Of a stretch of 64,000 nucleotides of DNA, positions 23,677 through 32,770 are shown one piece after another. Position numbers and translations under genes: made by a program. Below the pieces are notes generated by a model, which searched no databases, was not told the origin of the DNA, and worked only from the letters and a program-made list of their open reading frames with translations. This DNA is from RGIG995 sp045543655 (GTDB lineage: Bacteria > Bacillota > Clostridia > Oscillospirales > UBA644), in assembly GCA_045543655.1 (NCBI GenBank), contig JAZPXN010000027.1:62001-126000 (forward strand). Direction: 5' to 3'. Position 1 is the stretch's first letter. Each line of letters begins with the position of its first letter.

Positions 23677-25365
23677 TCAGCCGTCAATGCCGGCGAAGGC
23701 GTAGAAATCCTTCCGGAGCGCCTCGGCCTTTTCTACCGCTTCGGCCTGGGTCCGGTCTTTTACCATAACGTAGACCTTCACCTTCGGCTCGGTACCGGAG
23801 GGGCGAACCACGAGAACGGATCCGTCGGCCAGCCGATAATAGACTACGTTGGACTTGGGAAGTCCCATGGCGCCCTTATTCAAATCGTAGACCTCGTCGA
23901 CGGCGATGCCGGCAAAGCCTTCGGGGCGAACGGTGCAGAGACGTTCCATCAAGGCCTTGGTCTTTGCGGGGCCGTCAATGCCCTTCATGGTGATGGAGAG
24001 GGTTTTTTCGAAATACGCGCCGAATTCGTCGTAAATCTCGCAGAGGACGTCGATCAGACCTTTGCCCCGGGCGCTGTAATACGCGGCCATTTCCGCCACG
24101 AGAAGAGAGGCGGCGACGGCGTCTTTGTCCCGGGCGTAGGTCCCGGTGAGATAACCGTAGGATTCTTCAAAGCCAAAGACGTAGGTATGATCCCCCGTAG
24201 CTTCAAATTCCTTAATTTTTTCACCGATAAATTTAAACCCGGTCAGCACGTTGATCATCTTGACCCCATAGGAGTCGCAGATGGCGGTGGTAAGCTCCGT
24301 GGAGACGATGGACTTGACGGCGGCGGCGTTGGCAGGAAGCTTGCCGTTTTCCTTCATGGAACGAAGAATATAATTCAACAGCAACGCTCCGGTCTGATTT
24401 CCGGTCAGAGCCATATATTCCCCGTTTTTATCCCGGATCACAACGCCCACCCGGTCTGCGTCGGGGTCGGTACCGATAATAAAATCGGCCCCCCTTTCAT
24501 CGGCCAGCTTCATGGCGATGGCAAATCCCTCTTTATTCTCCGGATTGGGGGATTCCACCGTGGGAAATTCCCCGGACAGAACCATCTGCTCGGGAACGCA
24601 GGTCACGTTCGTAAAGCCGGCCCGCTTCAGAACCTCGGGAACGAGGCGGTATCCGGTGCCGTGGAAGGGAGTGTAGACGATCGGCATATCGGCCCGGGCC
24701 AGAATGGCGGAGGGATCGATCGAACAAGCCATAACCCGGGCAAGATAGCGCTCGTCAAAATCCTTGCCCAAAATCTCGGTCTTTTCCAGCGTCTCCTCCA
24801 TCGAAGCAACCTTGACGCCGTCAAAGATATCGTTGGAGCAAATGGAGGCGTAGACCACGTCGGCCTGCTCCAGTCCCAATTGAGCGCCGTCTTCCCAATA
24901 GGCCTTATAGCCGTTATATTCCTTGGGGTTGTGGGAAGCGGTGATATTGATTCCGGCAATGCAGTTCAGTTCCCGGATCGCAAAAGAAACCTCGGGAGTG
25001 GGACGCAGCTCGTCAAATAGATAGGTCTTGATCCCGTTGGCCGTCAGCACCCGGCAGGCCTCGACGGCAAATTCCCGGGACAGGATGCGGCAATCGTGTC
25101 CGATTACGACGCCGCGGACGCAGGCATCGGCACCGGTTTTTCGAATCAACTCCGCAAGGCCCTGGGTGGCGTGGCGAACCACGTAAATATTCATCCGGTT
25201 GGTGCCGGCGCCCAGGATTCCGCGAAGACCGCCGGTTCCGAAGGTCAGGGAAGAACCGAAGCGGCTGATGATCTCAGCTTCGTTTTCAGCAATAGCGGCC
25301 AGTTCTTCCTTGGTTTTTTCGTCAACCACGGGGGAAGAAAGCCAACGCTGTAACATTTCTTTCAT
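23677..25365 (-). CDS. Phosphoglucomutase / phosphomannomutase
   Basis: A 562-residue alpha-D-phosphohexomutase of the PgcA type. The four family signatures are present: phosphoserine loop TASHNPKEYNGYK, metal loop GTDPDADRVG, sugar-binding GFEESYGYLTG and phosphate-binding VRPSGTEPKVKVY. It interconverts glucose-1-P and glucose-6-P, linking sugar uptake with glycolysis and with nucleotide-sugar synthesis. The start ATG 25365 follows GGAGTATATT. It is last in a run murA-walJ-rlmH-TSCPD-pgm on the minus strand, with gaps of about 55-60 bp before it. Confidence 0.95.
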   Translation of the reverse strand: MKEMLQRWLSSPVVDEKTKEELAAIAENEAEIISRFGSSLTFGTGGLRGILGAGTNRMNIYVVRHATQGLAELIRKTGADACVRGVVIGHDCRILSREFAVEACRVLTANGIKTYLFDELRPTPEVSFAIRELNCIAGINITASHNPKEYNGYKAYWEDGAQLGLEQADVVYASICSNDIFDGVKVASMEETLEKTEILGKDFDERYLARVMACSIDPSAILARADMPIVYTPFHGTGYRLVPEVLKRAGFTNVTCVPEQMVLSGEFPTVESPNPENKEGFAIAMKLADERGADFIIGTDPDADRVGVVIRDKNGEYMALTGNQTGALLLNYILRSMKENGKLPANAAAVKSIVSTELTTAICDSYGVKMINVLTGFKFIGEKIKEFEATGDHTYVFGFEESYGYLTGTYARDKDAVAASLLVAEMAAYYSARGKGLIDVLCEIYDEFGAYFEKTLSITMKGIDGPAKTKALMERLCTVRPEGFAGIAVDEVYDLNKGAMGLPKSNVVYYRLADGSVLVVRPSGTEPKVKVYVMVKDRTQAEAVEKAEALRKDFYAFAGIDG

Positions 25366-25419
25366 AATATACTCCTTTAGTGCGTGGGATTACAGGGGGG
25401 AACGGGGGATTTGAGGGGA

Positions 25420-25677
25420 TTACAGGGAATTTTTCATGGCCTCCAGAGCGCAGGCAAGCTGATCGGGGCAGGAAGTCCCCTTCATGCCGCAACGGATGCC
25501 CTTCAGGGTTTCGATGACGTCGTCCACCTTCCGGCCTTCGGCCAGACGGGCAACGCCCTGGGTATTCCCGCTGCAGCCACCGGTAAATTTCACGGAAGTC
25601 ACAATTCCGTTATCATCCACCTCCAGATGGATGCCCCGGGAGCAAACGCCCTTGGGGGTGTAGTCAAAGGTTTTCAT
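25420..25677 (-). CDS. TSCPD domain protein (TIGR03905-like)
   Basis: An 85-residue protein containing the TSCPD motif (GTSCPDQLACAL) and CSGNTQGVARL. This small domain also occurs at the C-terminus of B12-dependent and vitamin-independent ribonucleotide reductases; as a stand-alone protein it is common in Clostridia and uncharacterised. Conserved cysteines (four in total, including GVCSRG and FTGGCSG) suggest metal or redox chemistry. The ATG at 25677 is chosen behind GTAAGGAG. Confidence 0.85.
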   Translation of the reverse strand: MKTFDYTPKGVCSRGIHLEVDDNGIVTSVKFTGGCSGNTQGVARLAEGRKVDDVIETLKGIRCGMKGTSCPDQLACALEAMKNSL

Positions 25678-25734
25678 ATTCAAAATACTCCTTACAGAGA
25701 AATAATATACGCATTTTCCGGATTTACATTCCGA

Positions 25735-26166
25735 TTATTTGTGATAGGTCATATTCCGCTGGATGGTAAATCCGCGATAGATCTGCTCCAGCAGGATGAC
25801 CCGCATCATCTGATGGGGAAAGGTAAAGGAGGAAAAGGAAAGCCGAAGATCGGCGCGCTGCTTTACGGCGGGATCCAACCCGCAGGAGGAGCCGATCACG
25901 AAGGTCATCTTCGAGGAAATTTGGGTTACGTCGGCGATTTTCTTTGCAAAATCCTCCGACGTCATAGGCTTTCCCTCCACGCATAAGGCCACGGTATAGC
26001 CCTCGCACTCCTTGAGAATGGCGTCCTTTTCGACGGACAACGTGGATTCGGGCAATTCCACAAGCTTCAGCTTGCAGAAGGCGGAAAGACGTTTTTCGTA
26101 TTCGGCGCAGGCGTTGCGCCAGTAGGCTTCCTTCAGATTGCCCACGCAAACGATCTTGACGGTCAT
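25735..26166 (-). CDS. rlmH: 23S rRNA (pseudouridine-1915-N3)-methyltransferase
   Basis: A 143-residue SPOUT-family protein (RlmH, formerly YbeA/YydA). Typical segments are KIVCVGNLKEAYWR at the start, ALCVEGKPMTSEDFA, TFVIGSSCGL and the C-terminal LSFSSFTFPHQMMRVILLEQ plus YRGFTIQRNMTYHK. It methylates pseudouridine 1915 in helix 69 of 23S rRNA. It overlaps the stop of walJ (ATGATG / TGA), indicating coupled translation. Confidence 0.96.
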   Translation of the reverse strand: MTVKIVCVGNLKEAYWRNACAEYEKRLSAFCKLKLVELPESTLSVEKDAILKECEGYTVALCVEGKPMTSEDFAKKIADVTQISSKMTFVIGSSCGLDPAVKQRADLRLSFSSFTFPHQMMRVILLEQIYRGFTIQRNMTYHK

Positions 26167-26963
26167 CATAATTCGAAGACCTCCGACCGTTCGCTGCGGG
26201 GAGCGACCTGCAAAAGAACGTCCTTGCCTGCTTCAATGCCCGACCGGCGGAGAATATTCTCCACGGTGCAAAGGCACAGCGATTCGGTATTGTTTTCCTT
26301 GCTCAGATGGGCAAGATAGACCCGTTCCGCCCCTTGGGAGACGAATTCCACCAGCTCTTCCCCGCTCTGCTGATTGGACAGATGACCGCAGGGGCCGGAA
26401 ATGCGCTGCTTGAGGGAATAGGGATAGGGCCCATTGCGGAGCATATCCGCATCGTGATTGGCCTCGAAGATCAAGGCCTTACAACCGGAAAGAGCCTTGC
26501 GGACCTCCGGGGTGACCTGCCCTAAATCGGTAGAGACCCCCACCTTGCAAAGTCCGGTATCGATAACGTATCCGGCGCACTCCGCAGAATCGTGCATACA
26601 AGGGAAGGAGGATACGGCAAAGGCGCCGCTTTTCGCGCTTCCTCCCGTAGGAAGCACGCAGAAAAGATCGGGGTTGATTTCGGGAGAAAGGCGGGCGATC
26701 TCGTTTAAGGTATTCTCGTTGGCGAGGATTGGGATTCGGTACTTTTTGGTGATAGTCTTCAGACCGGAAATATGGTCGGTATGCTCGTGGGTAATAAATA
26801 TTCCCCGAACCCTGGAAAGAGAGGAGCCCACCGAATTGAGCAAGGCTTCGGTTCGGCGGATGCCGGCGCCGGCGTCAACGAGAAGGCCGCAGCCGTCGAT
26901 CTCCACGTAAGAGCTGTTGGCACTGCTTCCGCTGACGAGAGTACAGACTTTCAGACGGCTCAC
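26166..26963 (-). CDS. walJ: MBL-fold metallohydrolase, WalJ/YycJ type
   Basis: A 265-residue metallo-beta-lactamase fold protein. It begins VCTLVSGSSANSSYVE and carries the metal motif THEHTDH (about 58-64), further ligands in CMHDSAE and DLGQ, and HLSKENN near the end. WalJ/YycJ proteins are 5'-3' DNA exonucleases or regulators associated with cell-wall control in Bacillota; here the neighbour is murA and not a WalKR system. It starts at GTG 26963, which overlaps the TGA of murA by 4 nt. Confidence 0.88.
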   Translation of the reverse strand: MSRLKVCTLVSGSSANSSYVEIDGCGLLVDAGAGIRRTEALLNSVGSSLSRVRGIFITHEHTDHISGLKTITKKYRIPILANENTLNEIARLSPEINPDLFCVLPTGGSAKSGAFAVSSFPCMHDSAECAGYVIDTGLCKVGVSTDLGQVTPEVRKALSGCKALIFEANHDADMLRNGPYPYSLKQRISGPCGHLSNQQSGEELVEFVSQGAERVYLAHLSKENNTESLCLCTVENILRRSGIEAGKDVLLQVAPRSERSEVFEL

Positions 26964-28264
26964 GACAGATTCTCCGCCTCCAGAGGCGCGGCGGGAACGC
27001 CGTCGTCGATCTTTTCGATTTCAGCGCCCAGAGAGCGGAGCTTTTCCACCAGTCCCTCATAGCCCCGTTCGATATGGCAGATCTCGGAAACCTCGGTAAC
27101 GCCTTCCGCGGCAAGACCGGCAAGGACCATAGAGACCCCCGCCCGCAGATCGCAGGCACGGACCGATGCGCCGTGGAGTTTTTCCACCCCGTCGATAACG
27201 CAGACGTTGCCGTCCACTTCGATTTTGGCGCCCATTTTCCGCAGCTCTGCCGCATAGCGGAAGCGCTGATCGTAAACCCCTTCGGTGATCACGGAAGCGC
27301 CGACGGCGGTGGTAAGCATGGTGGCAAACTGGGGCTGCATATCGGTGGGGAACCCGGGATAGGGCTGGGTTTTGATGTTGATCCGCTCGGGACGGTCAAG
27401 GCGGGTGACGATAATGGAATCGTCCAGCTCTTCAATGCCGACCCCGGCCTCCTCCAGCTTGGCGGAAATAGATTCCATATGTTTGGGAATGACGTTGCGG
27501 ACCTCCACCCGTCCCCCGGCGATGGCGGCGGCCACCATGTAGGTACCGGCCTCGATCTGATCGGGGACGATCTCGTAGCGACCGCCCTTCAGCTCCCGTC
27601 CGCCGTTGATACGGATCACGTTGGTTCCGGCGCCCTTGATATCTGCGCCCATGGCGTTGAGGAAGTTTGCGATATCGACCACGTGAGGCTCCTTGGCGGC
27701 GTTTTCAATCGTGACCTTGCCGGGAACGCCGACGGCAGCCAGCATAACGTTGACGGTGGCACCGACGGAAACGATATCAAAATAAATGGAAGCGGGGTTC
27801 AGCCCGTCAGATTCGGCAATGACGTTTCGGGAATCCACGTCCACGGTAACTCTGGCACCGAGAGATTCAAAGCCCTTGATATGCTGGTCAATGGGACGGG
27901 AACCGAAATCGCATCCACCGGGAAGCCCGACCTTGGCCTGACCGAACCGACCCAGAAGAGCGCCGATAAGATAGTACGAGGCACGCATCTTCCGAACGGC
28001 GTCCTGATCGGCAACCACAGGCTCCCGAATCGAAGAGCAGTCGATGCGATAGGTGGATTTCTCCAACCGGGTCACCTCCGCGCCGAAGGAACGGAGAATT
28101 TCAAACAAAAGGAAAACGTCACTGATCTCGGGAACGTTGTCCAGCGTGCAAACCCCTTTGACGAGAACGGTGGCAGGGATAATCCCCACGGCGGAGTTTT
28201 TGCTCCCGCTGACCGTCACGACACCCTCCAGGGGGTTGCCGCCGTGAATAACAAATTTTTCCAA
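26960..28264 (-). CDS. murA: UDP-N-acetylglucosamine 1-carboxyvinyltransferase
   Basis: A 434-residue MurA, first committed step of peptidoglycan synthesis (PEP + UDP-GlcNAc). SGSKNSAVGIIPATVL carries the PEP-binding Lys-Asn pair and PGGCDFGSRPIDQH contains the catalytic Cys, so it should be fosfomycin-sensitive rather than a Cys-to-Asp type. The start is probably TTG 28264 (MEKFVIHGG), spaced 6 nt from GAGGTG; a GTG three codons upstream overlaps the ribosome site. It stands 28 bp after the M23 peptidase gene. Confidence 0.96.
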   Translation of the reverse strand: MEKFVIHGGNPLEGVVTVSGSKNSAVGIIPATVLVKGVCTLDNVPEISDVFLLFEILRSFGAEVTRLEKSTYRIDCSSIREPVVADQDAVRKMRASYYLIGALLGRFGQAKVGLPGGCDFGSRPIDQHIKGFESLGARVTVDVDSRNVIAESDGLNPASIYFDIVSVGATVNVMLAAVGVPGKVTIENAAKEPHVVDIANFLNAMGADIKGAGTNVIRINGGRELKGGRYEIVPDQIEAGTYMVAAAIAGGRVEVRNVIPKHMESISAKLEEAGVGIEELDDSIIVTRLDRPERINIKTQPYPGFPTDMQPQFATMLTTAVGASVITEGVYDQRFRYAAELRKMGAKIEVDGNVCVIDGVEKLHGASVRACDLRAGVSMVLAGLAAEGVTEVSEICHIERGYEGLVEKLRSLGAEIEKIDDGVPAAPLEAENLS

Positions 28265-28292
28265 AACGAACACCTCAAAAATTTATGATAGG

Positions 28293-29882
28293 TTACAGAT
28301 ATTTCTGCGGATCCAGATATGTGCCGGAGGATTGCTTATACAGCGCGAAGTGCAGGTGGTTTCCGGTACTGTTTCCGGTGCTGCCCACGTATGCAATAAC
28401 CTCGCCCTGATAGACCTTCTTTCCGGCGTATACGGTTTTTGCCAGAGAGGAACCGTGGCCGTAGATGGAAATGATCCCATTGCCGTGGTCAATCTTGACG
28501 CACCAGCCCAGAGACCGATCCCAACCGGCAAAGAGAACCGTTCCGGCGTCCGCCGCGTAGATGGGAGTCCCGTAAGCGGCGGCAATATCCAGCCCCTGGT
28601 GGTAGTTACGGGAGCCCCGCAACCAGCGCCAACCGAAGGGAGAGGAGATATACTGATAGGATTTCAGGGGGAAGATGAACCGCCCGGAGGGGGCGATGGT
28701 CTTCGTCCCGATGAGAACCTTCTGGGGAGAAGGATCTTTGATCTTCGTCCGGGAAACGACGGTGACCGAAGAGGCTCTTCCGTTGACGTAAACGTAATTG
28801 GAAATCACTTCGTAGACCCCTTCGGAGCCCTTGGTCAAAATCTTCTTGGTTCCTTCGTAATAATCGGAGGAATAGGTATATTCGGTCTCAAAGGGAACCG
28901 TTTCGGCGGAGGTGACGGTCATGGTATTTTTCACCGTCAGCTGAAGATAGGGCTTCCCGTAATACAGCGTTTGTCCCACCCGGACGTCCTGCCCCACCGG
29001 GATCTCGTTCAGAAGGCGGAGCACCGGAACGCTGACGCCGGAGCGCTGGGCAAGGGACGAAAGGGTATCCCCCTTGACCACCGTATAGGTCTTCAGAGCG
29101 GGGCCGGTTTTGAAGAGATCCAGAATCCGCGCGTAGCCCAGATCGTAGGAGGTGGCGTACTCGCCCTTGATGACCTCCACGTAATTGATGATCTCCAGAT
29201 TGTCCTCCGAAGGGTCCATCACGTAATACTGCAAAACGTTTTCGATGACGGCGTCGAGGACCGAACGGTCCTTGCTGGTGGCCACAAGCTCCCCGTCAAT
29301 AAAAAGACCGAAGGAACGGCGGGTATATTCCGACGCCATGGTATAAAGAGACGCGAAAAGCTCGTGATCTTCGGTAAAGCGATCCCGTTCCACGATGGCG
29401 TAGCTCAAGGTCGGGAAGGCTTCGACGAGATATAATTCTTCTCCGGTGGCGATCAGACTTTCCTGCTTGACCCGGCTTTCAACCTTGTCACTGACGCGGC
29501 TGTATTGCTCCGAATTCCGCACGTAGCCGATCACGTCGTCCCCGATGACCACCGAAAGTCCCACGGAATAATGGGAAAAAAACCAGATGCAGCCACCGAT
29601 CAGCAGTAACCCCATCAGGGGAAAAATCACGGGAGAAAGAAAGGAAAACACGGCGGAAGCCGACATCCGAAAACGGTGAAAACCTTTTTGGAACAGCAAA
29701 AGAACGCGGTACCAGGGAGAGGTACTGCGGACGGTCATATGCCGGAATTTTTCGTGATGCGTACGCATATTCCGTCGCCGCAGAGAATAATAACGTCTAC
29801 GCAGACGCCGGAAAAGGCGGAAGAGAGAGAATTTTCGCCGGGGGTGGCGGGTTCCGGAATCAGTCCGGTCTTGCTTCGGCAT
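28293..29882 (-). CDS. Membrane-anchored LysM-G5-M23 cell-wall peptidase
   Basis: A 529-residue protein. A very basic cytoplasmic head (1-75, many RR/RRR) precedes one membrane segment (about 77-103). Outside lie a LysM domain (about 266-300, TYTVVKGDTLSSLAQRSG), a G5 domain (about 312-390) and a C-terminal M23 endopeptidase (about 425-525). M23 zinc ligands are in HQGLDIA, YGHGSS and HLHFAL. It probably cleaves peptide cross-links in peptidoglycan. Start ATG behind GAAGGAGGATCT. It is the first gene before murA. Confidence 0.93.
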   Translation of the reverse strand: MPKQDRTDSGTRHPRRKFSLFRLFRRLRRRYYSLRRRNMRTHHEKFRHMTVRSTSPWYRVLLLFQKGFHRFRMSASAVFSFLSPVIFPLMGLLLIGGCIWFFSHYSVGLSVVIGDDVIGYVRNSEQYSRVSDKVESRVKQESLIATGEELYLVEAFPTLSYAIVERDRFTEDHELFASLYTMASEYTRRSFGLFIDGELVATSKDRSVLDAVIENVLQYYVMDPSEDNLEIINYVEVIKGEYATSYDLGYARILDLFKTGPALKTYTVVKGDTLSSLAQRSGVSVPVLRLLNEIPVGQDVRVGQTLYYGKPYLQLTVKNTMTVTSAETVPFETEYTYSSDYYEGTKKILTKGSEGVYEVISNYVYVNGRASSVTVVSRTKIKDPSPQKVLIGTKTIAPSGRFIFPLKSYQYISSPFGWRWLRGSRNYHQGLDIAAAYGTPIYAADAGTVLFAGWDRSLGWCVKIDHGNGIISIYGHGSSLAKTVYAGKKVYQGEVIAYVGSTGNSTGNHLHFALYKQSSGTYLDPQKYL

Positions 29883-29969
29883 AGATCCTCCTTCAAAAAA
29901 ATAAAAAACACGACGGAAGCACCGGCATTTCTGCCCGTGCTCACGGCTTACTCCAATTTAACTATAGAT

Positions 29970-29998
29970 ATTATATATTAAAACCGGAGAAAAAGCAA
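29970..29998 (-). promoter_or_regulatory. Promoter upstream of the M23 peptidase operon
   Basis: Minus strand TTGCTT (29993-29998), 17-bp spacer, TATAAT (29970-29975). The leader holds a CACGGGCA/TGCCGGTG hairpin and, a few bases later, a T-rich run. Its -35 directly abuts the luxS terminator. Confidence 0.65.
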
Positions 29999-30047
29999 GA
30001 GGAATTTTCATCATTCCCGGGAATGCGATGAAAATTCCTCTTTTTTT
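29998..30047 (-). terminator. Terminator after luxS
   Basis: Perfect 15-bp stem AGAGGAATTTTCATC / GATGAAAATTCCTCT; TGCTTTTT follows on the minus strand and TTTTTTT on the plus strand. Confidence 0.85.
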
Positions 30048-30068
30048 ACGATTTATTTTACATATTTG

Positions 30069-30518
30069 TCAATAAAAAATTTTTTCCGCAGCCCACTCCC
30101 GGATCACGGCACCGTAACGGGCGGCCATTGCTTTGGCGGCGGCCAGATCGTGTTCCCGGTAATTTCCACATTCCTTTTCCTCGGTACCGGGGATCTCTCC
30201 TTCGTAGGACGCGATGAAATCGAAGGTCTCCTTGATCAGTTCTACCGCTTCTTCATCGGTATTATGGATCATGAGAAGATAAAATCCGGTGCGGCATCCC
30301 ATAGGGCCGAAATAAATGATCTTGTCCCCCAATTTCCCGTTGCGGGCGTGGACGGCGAAAAGATGCTCCACCGTATGCATGGCCGGATTGGGAATGAATT
30401 CCTTGTTGGGGGCGGTCACCCGAATATCGTAGGTGCGTACGCCGTGATCGACCCGGGACAGATAAATTCCCGGCACGAGAACGGTATGGTCAACTTCAAA
30501 GCTGGCGATGGTTTCCAT
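30069..30518 (-). CDS. luxS: S-ribosylhomocysteine lyase
   Basis: A 149-residue LuxS. The iron/zinc-binding HTVEH (about 48-52) and CGNYREHD near the C-terminus supply the metal ligands, and MGCRTGFYL carries the catalytic Cys. It cleaves S-ribosylhomocysteine to homocysteine and DPD, the AI-2 precursor, in the activated methyl cycle. It is the last gene of trmN6-like / rsmI / luxS, 4 bp after rsmI, so its expression is tied to two SAM-dependent methyltransferases. Confidence 0.96.
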   Translation of the reverse strand: METIASFEVDHTVLVPGIYLSRVDHGVRTYDIRVTAPNKEFIPNPAMHTVEHLFAVHARNGKLGDKIIYFGPMGCRTGFYLLMIHNTDEEAVELIKETFDFIASYEGEIPGTEEKECGNYREHDLAAAKAMAARYGAVIREWAAEKIFY

Positions 30519-30522
30519 AATA

Positions 30523-31356
30523 TCACAACTCCTTAATCAGATCGTAAACTTCCTGTTTCGAAAGAGAATATTCCTTAGCGATGGCCTTGGCGGCGGCAGA
30601 TTTTCCCATGCCGGCGGCAGCCTTTTCCTGCCACGATCGCAAAATCATCTCTTCGTCGGGCGGAGGCAGTTCCTCGGCGGAGTACCCCTCCACCACCACG
30701 ACGAATTCCCCTCGGGGATCGGTGGCTTCGAAATGAGCAACGGCCTCTCCCAGCGTAAAACGGAGACATTCTTCGTAGATCTTCGTAATTTCCCGCACGC
30801 AGGCGCATCGGCGGTCGGGGCCGAAAAGGTCGGAAAATTCCTTCAGAGTCTCCCGGAGACGATGGGGGGCTTCGTAGAAGATCATTGTGCGGGGCTCGGT
30901 CTTCAGCGAAGCAAAAAGCGCGGTCTTTTCCTTCTTGACCGTAGGCAAAAATCCTTCGAAGGAAAAGCGGCGGGAGGGAAGGCCGGACATGGCCAGGGCC
31001 GTAACGAAGGCGCAGGGGCCGGGGACGGCGCTGACCCGAAGGCCGGCGTCGAGGCAATCGGACACGAGGTCTTCTCCGGGGTCGGAAACGGCGGGCATTC
31101 CGGCGTCGGTGATCAGAGCACAGGTCTCCCCTTCCTTCAGCCGGGCAAGAATCTTTTCGCCGTGAGCCTTGCGGTTATGGTCAAAATAACTGATCATCGG
31201 CTTACGCACGCCGAAGGCAAAAAGAAGGGTGCCGGAATTGCGGGTGTCTTCCGCGGCGATAAAATCCACGGAATTCAGCACTTCCAGCGCCCGGGGGGCA
31301 AGATCGCCCCGGTTGCCGATGGGGGTGGCCACCAGCCAGAGGGACACGTCATTCAT
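30523..31356 (-). CDS. rsmI: 16S rRNA (cytidine-1402-2'-O)-methyltransferase
   Basis: A 277-residue tetrapyrrole-methylase-fold protein. RsmI signatures are LWLVATPIGNRGDLAPRAL, AAEDTRNSG, ALITDAGMPAVSDPGE, VPGPCAFVTALAMSGLP and ARVREITK-type VREITKIYEE. It 2'-O-methylates C1402 in the ribosomal P site. The C-terminal helical region (SLSKQEVYDLIKEL) is typical. The gene sits between the trmN6-like gene (15 bp) and luxS (4 bp). Confidence 0.95.
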   Translation of the reverse strand: MNDVSLWLVATPIGNRGDLAPRALEVLNSVDFIAAEDTRNSGTLLFAFGVRKPMISYFDHNRKAHGEKILARLKEGETCALITDAGMPAVSDPGEDLVSDCLDAGLRVSAVPGPCAFVTALAMSGLPSRRFSFEGFLPTVKKEKTALFASLKTEPRTMIFYEAPHRLRETLKEFSDLFGPDRRCACVREITKIYEECLRFTLGEAVAHFEATDPRGEFVVVVEGYSAEELPPPDEEMILRSWQEKAAAGMGKSAAAKAIAKEYSLSKQEVYDLIKEL

Positions 31357-31371
31357 GATAAAGTCTCTCTT

Positions 31372-32079
31372 TCAAAAGCGGTGAACGGCTTGAAATTGAG
31401 AAGTTTCAACGCCGTTTTGATCGTATAAAACAAAGGGGGGATCGCATTTCAGCCCGGGGGCCGCGCCCTTCTTACATTCCATTAAAAACAACTCGGGCAC
31501 TTTATCCGCCTTGGGATAAACCAAGCGAAGGACCTTCGGCTCCAGCCTCTGTGCAGAACAGACGGACATGGCCTCGCATAACCGTTCGGGCTTGAATACG
31601 AAGCAGAAGCGCCCTCCAAACCGGAGAAGCCGCGCCGCCGCCGTAACCACCTGCTCAAAGGTGCAGGACGCTTCCCGGCGGGAGGCTTCCACCGCATCCC
31701 GGGCGGTTTTCCCGGTGCCGGGCAAAAAATACGGGGGATTGGCGGTGACGAGATCGAATTTTCCGGCGGGCAGGGAGGTCTCGTTGAGATCCTCACACAA
31801 AAATTCCAGCCGGTCCTCCAGGCGGTTATAGGCCACGGATTTCCGGGCAAGGTCGATGCAGGCGGAGGAAATATCCACCCCGAAAACCCGCTCGGCACAT
31901 CCCTCGGCGCCCAATAAAAAAGGGAGGATTCCCGTGCCGCAGCAAAGATCCACGGCGGTACGGAATTGCTTTTCCGCCGCAAAGGAGGCCAGCAAAACGG
32001 CGTCGGTGCCGAAGCAGAATCCGTCCGTATCCTGATAGATTTTCCAGCCGTGCACGAAAAGGTCGTCCAGACGGATCAT
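31372..32079 (-). CDS. TrmN6-type tRNA (adenine-N6) methyltransferase
   Basis: A 235-residue class I SAM methyltransferase. VDLCCGTGILPFLLG is motif I and TANPPYF is the NPPY motif of N6-adenine methyltransferases. DGFCFGTDAVLLASF near the N-terminus is characteristic of the YfiC/TrmN6 group acting on A37 of tRNA. The substrate is inferred from the family. It is the first gene of the operon with rsmI and luxS. No separate promoter is evident between it and the upstream ferredoxin terminator, so read-through may matter. Confidence 0.85.
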   Translation of the reverse strand: MIRLDDLFVHGWKIYQDTDGFCFGTDAVLLASFAAEKQFRTAVDLCCGTGILPFLLGAEGCAERVFGVDISSACIDLARKSVAYNRLEDRLEFLCEDLNETSLPAGKFDLVTANPPYFLPGTGKTARDAVEASRREASCTFEQVVTAAARLLRFGGRFCFVFKPERLCEAMSVCSAQRLEPKVLRLVYPKADKVPELFLMECKKGAAPGLKCDPPFVLYDQNGVETSQFQAVHRF

Positions 32080-32112
32080 AAACAGCCTCCTTGGATGAAA
32101 TCCGAAAAAAGA

Positions 32113-32152
32113 TAAAAAAATGCATAATGAGACCCTGAGATCCCATTATGCA
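32113..32152 (-). terminator. Terminator after the ferredoxin gene
   Basis: Minus-strand stem TGCATAATG / CATTATGCA with inner GATC/GGTC pairs and a seven-T run. Confidence 0.85.
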
Positions 32153-32164
32153 TTCGTGCGTTGA

Positions 32165-32338
32165 TTATTCCGCAGGATTGGGAGCGCCGACGGGGCAAGC
32201 TTCCGCACAGGAGCCGCAGTCGATGCAATCATCGGAAGAGATGACGTATTTGCCGTCCTTTTCAGCGATGGCGGAAACGGGGCAAGCTTCGACACAAGCA
32301 CCGCAAGCGATGCATTCGTCAGAAATCTGATAAGCCAT
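32165..32338 (-). CDS. 2[4Fe-4S] ferredoxin (57 aa)
   Basis: A short gene encoding the classical clostridial ferredoxin of 57 residues. Two cluster motifs are complete: CIACGACVEACP (residues 9-20) and CIDCGSCAEACP (38-49). It carries low-potential electrons for anaerobic enzymes such as pyruvate:ferredoxin oxidoreductase or hydrogenase. ATG 32338 lies behind an ideal AAGGAGGT. It has its own consensus promoter and terminator, indicating strong monocistronic expression. Confidence 0.96.
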   Translation of the reverse strand: MAYQISDECIACGACVEACPVSAIAEKDGKYVISSDDCIDCGSCAEACPVGAPNPAE

Positions 32339-32391
32339 GATAAGTACCTCCTTAAATGTTCGGGTATCACAACGATACTCATGATAAACCT

Positions 32392-32420
32392 ATTATAGCA
32401 CGATTTTTCCTATTCGTCAA
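32392..32420 (-). promoter_or_regulatory. Promoter of the ferredoxin gene
   Basis: Minus strand TTGACG (32415-32420), 17-bp spacer ending TGC (extended -10), TATAAT (32392-32397). About 155 bp between this promoter and the small membrane-protein gene show no further feature I can support. Confidence 0.85.
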
Positions 32421-32575
32421 GAGGGAAAATCGAACTTTTTCGTCAAATATGGCGGTTTTTTCACCGGATGGGGATCCAATCCTTTCAAAACAGGGCGGTC
32501 GCAAAAAAACGACGCCGTATTAAAATCACGACCAAGACGCCATGGAAAACGCTTAGAAAACCGACAAAACCGCGC

Positions 32576-32734
32576 TTATGCAAGGGATTTCGAAGTCTTC
32601 TTTCTCAGAAACACCCACGATACGCAAACGCCGCCGGCAAGGAGAAGAACGCCTCCGACGGTTCCGGCAATCGCCCAGCCGTTAAGACCGGGCTTTTCTT
32701 CCGCGATCACCGGCGGAACGTAGTTTTTCAGCAT
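32576..32734 (-). CDS. Small single-span membrane protein, or 3' remnant of a larger anchored protein
   Basis: From ATG 32734 the product has 52 residues: a short acidic head, one membrane segment (about 20-42, WAIAGTVGGVLLLAGGVCVSW) and a positive tail (LRKKTSKSLA), so N-out/C-in is expected. The frame stays open upstream into the neighbouring dehydrogenase gene, where it is only a shadow. A consensus promoter 37 bp upstream of the ATG supports a real short gene, but the ribosome site (GAAGAA) is weak. The shape also matches the C-terminal anchor of a secreted protein, so a deletion remnant is the alternative. Confidence 0.5.
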   Translation of the reverse strand: MLKNYVPPVIAEEKPGLNGWAIAGTVGGVLLLAGGVCVSWVFLRKKTSKSLA

Positions 32735-32770
32735 TTCTTCGTATTCTGCAAGGGTCAAAGGCGTTCCGTT

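Noticed and set aside
22738..25020. 760-codon plus-strand frame over isomerase paralogue 3 and phosphoglucomutase
   Set aside because: It spans two well-supported minus-strand genes and their promoter and terminator.
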